Positions 6,208-7,516 of a DNA stretch of 7,516 nt are shown in pieces. Below the pieces are notes generated by a model. That model ran no database searches, was not told the DNA's origin, and was given only the letters and a program-made list of their open reading frames with translations. Position 1 is the stretch's first letter. Each line of letters begins with the position of its first letter. Both the position numbers and the translations under genes were made by a program. Origin of the DNA: Actinomycetota bacterium (GTDB lineage: Bacteria > Actinomycetota > Actinomycetes > Nanopelagicales > Nanopelagicaceae). The stretch lies in NCBI GenBank assembly GCA_026392815.1, contig JAPLBI010000052.1, forward strand, positions 1 through 7,516, given 5' to 3'.

Positions 6208-6573
6208 ATCCCACTTATTTCCGTACTTATCCTTGAAAACAACTACCTGACCAAAACTCTCTTGTCGCGGAGTTTCGGTAAATTCGATCCCACGAGATTT
6301 ATAGAGTTCGTAGGTTTCATTAAAATTAGTTGTGTACATAAAGAAACCAACTCGACCACCTGTTGAGTTTCCTATTGCAGCTACCTGCGCCTCATTCGCC
6401 GCTTTAGCCAGCAAAATCTTTCCTCCCGTGTCACCAGGTGCGACTACAACCCAACGTTTTTCAGGCGTTAGTTCAGTATCTTCAATCAAGATAAAGCCCA
6501 AATCATTTACATAGTGTGCAATCGCTACGTCATAATCGTCTACGACAATTGCGACCATTCCTAAAGTAAGCAT
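6184..6573 (-). CDS. VOC-family (glyoxalase/bleomycin resistance fold) protein
   Basis: 129-residue single-unit VOC protein with two beta-alpha-beta-beta-beta modules. The first runs from MLTLGMVAIVVDDYDVAIAH (1-20) through FILIEDTEL and WVVVAPG; the second from VGFFMYTTNFNETYELYKSRG (75-95) to VVFKDKYGNKWDLIEQ (111-126), the standard VOC ending, with Glu125 at the usual metal-ligand place. The first module has Met6-Val-Ala instead of the usual His near its start, so metal binding may be altered. Relatives include glyoxalases, dioxygenases, and antibiotic-binding proteins; substrate cannot be predicted. The ATG at 6573 follows GGGGA by 6 bases. It is the last gene of the - strand operon and ends inside the end of arsC, with no room for a terminator between the two. 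An arsenic role (some VOC proteins cleave organoarsenicals) is conceivable from position alone, but opposite strand and operon argue against it. Confidence 0.85.
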   Translation of the reverse strand: MLTLGMVAIVVDDYDVAIAHYVNDLGFILIEDTELTPEKRWVVVAPGDTGGKILLAKAANEAQVAAIGNSTGGRVGFFMYTTNFNETYELYKSRGIEFTETPRQESFGQVVVFKDKYGNKWDLIEQLRQ

Positions 6574-6575
6574 CT

Positions 6576-6602
6576 TTAATCCCCAACAACCATTGCGGAA
6601 GC
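6576..6602 (-). repeat. MVVGD-stop box, copy 2 (upstream of VOC gene)
   Basis: ATG GTT GTT GGG GAT TAA lies 2 nt before the VOC ATG and provides its GGGGA ribosome site. It differs from copy 1 within the box only at third codon positions and in the stop codon type (TAA for TAG). Confidence 0.35.
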
Positions 6603-6641
6603 GCTCTTTGATGTTTGATCTTGGACTCGCACTAAAAGCAC
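6576..6641 (-). CDS. 21-codon mini-ORF filling the gap between the membrane protein and VOC genes
   Basis: Directly after the TAG stop of the membrane protein gene, and in the same frame, a GTG opens a 21-codon frame starting VLLVRVQDQTSK and ending SASAMVVGD before TAA at 6578-6576, two bases ahead of the VOC ATG. It fits the gap between the two genes exactly. Its last five codons and stop match the end of the YbaK-like gene in protein sequence, differing only at wobble positions. It could be a real small peptide, a coupling leader that carries the VOC ribosome site, the remnant of a lost gene, or a 3' extension reached by TAG readthrough. No good ribosome site precedes the GTG, so translation would depend on coupling. 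I do not recognise the peptide. Confidence 0.3.
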   Translation of the reverse strand: MLLVRVQDQTSKSASAMVVGD

Positions 6642-7037
6642 CTACGCCGCTACTTCTGTTCTTTTTGTATCAGACTTTAAAATTCGATAAAAAGCAAATG
6701 AAATGATTAATGCTGGGATAACGTTCCAACGCTCATTAGCGCTTCGAGATGCTGCATTAGCAAGAATTCCCAATGCGCCCAGAATTACAAAAGCTTTAAC
6801 TATCCATTCTGGCTTAACCGCTAGGCCGTAGGAGAAGCGAGTAAAAATCACTACCTGATAGGCAATTAGGGCAAAATTTAAAATGTAAAGAATTCTTATG
6901 TAACTGGGAAAGACCTCAAATTGCCCACCAGCTGCTCGATCAAGTGCGTATGAAGCACCCAACATGACACCGCCAACTAAATATAGGTTCCAAGCAAAAG
7001 AAGCAAAAACTGCGGTTATTAAAGTTTTGTTCTTCAT
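6642..7037 (-). CDS. Small four-helix membrane protein of unknown function
   Basis: 131-residue hydrophobic protein not recognised as any named family. Predicted membrane segments are about 6-28, 47-66, 79-95 and 106-120, with the positively charged tail KSDTKRTEVAA suggesting a cytoplasmic C-terminus. Short loops contain polar pairs such as DRAAGG and a SRSANERW stretch (98-104) before the last helix, an arrangement I associate with uncharacterised actinobacterial membrane proteins. No catalytic or transport motif is evident. The ATG at 7037 lies 4 nt after the YbaK-like stop, and AGGAG inside that gene's final codons sits 9 nt upstream, so it is co-transcribed and probably coupled. It ends in TAG, followed at once by an in-frame GTG mini-ORF. 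Confidence 0.72.
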   Translation of the reverse strand: MKNKTLITAVFASFAWNLYLVGGVMLGASYALDRAAGGQFEVFPSYIRILYILNFALIAYQVVIFTRFSYGLAVKPEWIVKAFVILGALGILANAASRSANERWNVIPALIISFAFYRILKSDTKRTEVAA

Positions 7038-7041
7038 TTAA

Positions 7042-7068
7042 CTAGTCTCCTACAACCATTGGCTTAGC
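7042..7068 (-). repeat. MVVGD-stop box, copy 1 (end of YbaK-like gene)
   Basis: The last codons ATG GTT GTA GGA GAC TAG lie 4 nt before the next ATG and contain its ribosome site AGGAG. A second, diverged copy ends the mini-ORF ahead of the VOC gene at 6576-6602; over 27 aligned bases I count 19 matches. Confidence 0.35.
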
Positions 7069-7516
7069 ACCAGTACAAGTAATAAGTTCGTCATAGGTTG
7101 TTGGATACACCGCATGGGGATGTCCAGCAGCAGCCCAAACAACGTCGAAATCGTTTAACGCTTCATCAATCAGGATTACTTCTGGCTTAGAAATCCACCC
7201 CAGTGGGCTCACTCCGCCGACTGAATAACCAGAAACTTCTTTTACATAGTTGGCATCGGCGCGGCCAAGTTCGGCGATACCTAAATTCTTGGCGACTAAC
7301 TCAGTATCAACGCGATGGCGACCACTGGTGATAATCAATAGGGGATTGCCTGAAGGAAGTTTGAAGATAAGAGAAGAGGCGATCTGCCCAACTTCAATGC
7401 CTAAACCATTGGCGGCATCAACTGCGGTTCGGGCGGTCTCAGCAAGGACAGTTACTTGGCCTTTAACGCCATGGTCGCTTGCTGCTTGAATAAAGCGTTT
7501 TACCGCTGCCTTTTCG
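7042..7516 (-). CDS. YbaK/ProX-type aminoacyl-tRNA deacylase (5' end outside window)
   Basis: The frame is open to the right edge: 157 residues are visible, reading EKAAVKRFIQAASDHG at the edge and ending AKPMVVGD. Only the first few residues should be missing, since family members are around 155-165 long. Family features are IASSLIFKLPSG (residues 45-56, with the conserved Lys52), SGRHRVD (64-70), GRADANYVKEVSGYSVGG (83-100) followed by VSPLGW, and AAGHPHAVYP (129-138). YbaK-fold enzymes hydrolyse mischarged aminoacyl-tRNA (for example Cys- or Ala-tRNA-Pro) in trans; the exact tRNA specificity is not visible. A TTG at 7338 would begin in mid-domain and is not the true start, because the upstream sequence continues the same domain. 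It is the first visible gene of a - strand operon with the membrane protein, mini-ORF and VOC gene. Confidence 0.88.
   Translation of the reverse strand, partial: EKAAVKRFIQAASDHGVKGQVTVLAETARTAVDAANGLGIEVGQIASSLIFKLPSGNPLLIITSGRHRVDTELVAKNLGIAELGRADANYVKEVSGYSVGGVSPLGWISKPEVILIDEALNDFDVVWAAAGHPHAVYPTTYDELITCTGAKPMVVGD

Noticed and set aside
7042..7338. YbaK-like protein starting at the TTG at 7338
   Set aside because: The same frame continues upstream to the window edge and encodes the N-terminal part of the domain (ASSLIFK), so the TTG is an internal Leu codon.

Overview
The window looks like a piece of a small, gene-dense, mid-GC actinobacterial chromosome. Coding density is close to 100%, neighbouring genes overlap by a few bases or meet tail to tail, and GTG starts are common. 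A carotenoid end-group operon sits beside ordinary housekeeping genes. I infer, without a search, a freshwater planktonic actinobacterium of the Nanopelagicales (acI) type. The family matches below come from motif recognition, not alignment.

Layout. Bases 2-190 (+) are the 3' end of a membrane protein gene, probably a CDP-alcohol phosphatidyltransferase; it overlaps the next gene tail to tail by 51 bp. Bases 140-5070 (-) hold a five-gene operon, in transcription order: alpha/beta hydrolase, CrtA-like carotenoid monooxygenase, CruF-like carotenoid 1',2'-hydratase, CruG/CrtQ-like carotenoid glycosyltransferase, and a CrtI/CrtD-family carotenoid desaturase. Two junctions are 4-bp stop/start overlaps (ATGA and GTGA), and the gaps at the other two are 39 and 25 nt. 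The genes for making the carotene backbone (crtE, crtB, crtY) are not in the window, so this block modifies the acyclic end of a carotene: hydration, desaturation, oxygenation and glycosylation.

A short divergent gap follows. A + strand pair then runs from 5137 to 6207: an aquaglyceroporin of the type associated with arsenic genes, followed with no gap by a low-molecular-weight arsenate reductase (ArsC). Together they suggest a two-part arsenate detoxification route, with ArsC making arsenite and the channel letting it out. No ArsR or ArsB is seen here.

From 7516 down to 6184 on the - strand lies a compact operon: a YbaK/ProX-type aminoacyl-tRNA deacylase (5' end outside the window), a four-helix membrane protein of unknown function, a 21-codon mini-ORF placed exactly between two genes, and a VOC (glyoxalase-fold) protein whose 3' end overlaps arsC by 24 bp.

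The points most worth a second look are the unusual set of carotenoid enzymes (CrtA-like with CruF and CruG-like), the mini-ORF whose last five codons and stop repeat the end of the YbaK gene with wobble-position changes only, the uncertain and possibly CTG start of the aquaporin, and the convergent overlap carrying a strong hairpin. No stretch over 300 bases lacks a gene. I saw no tRNA, rRNA, CRISPR array or insertion sequence.
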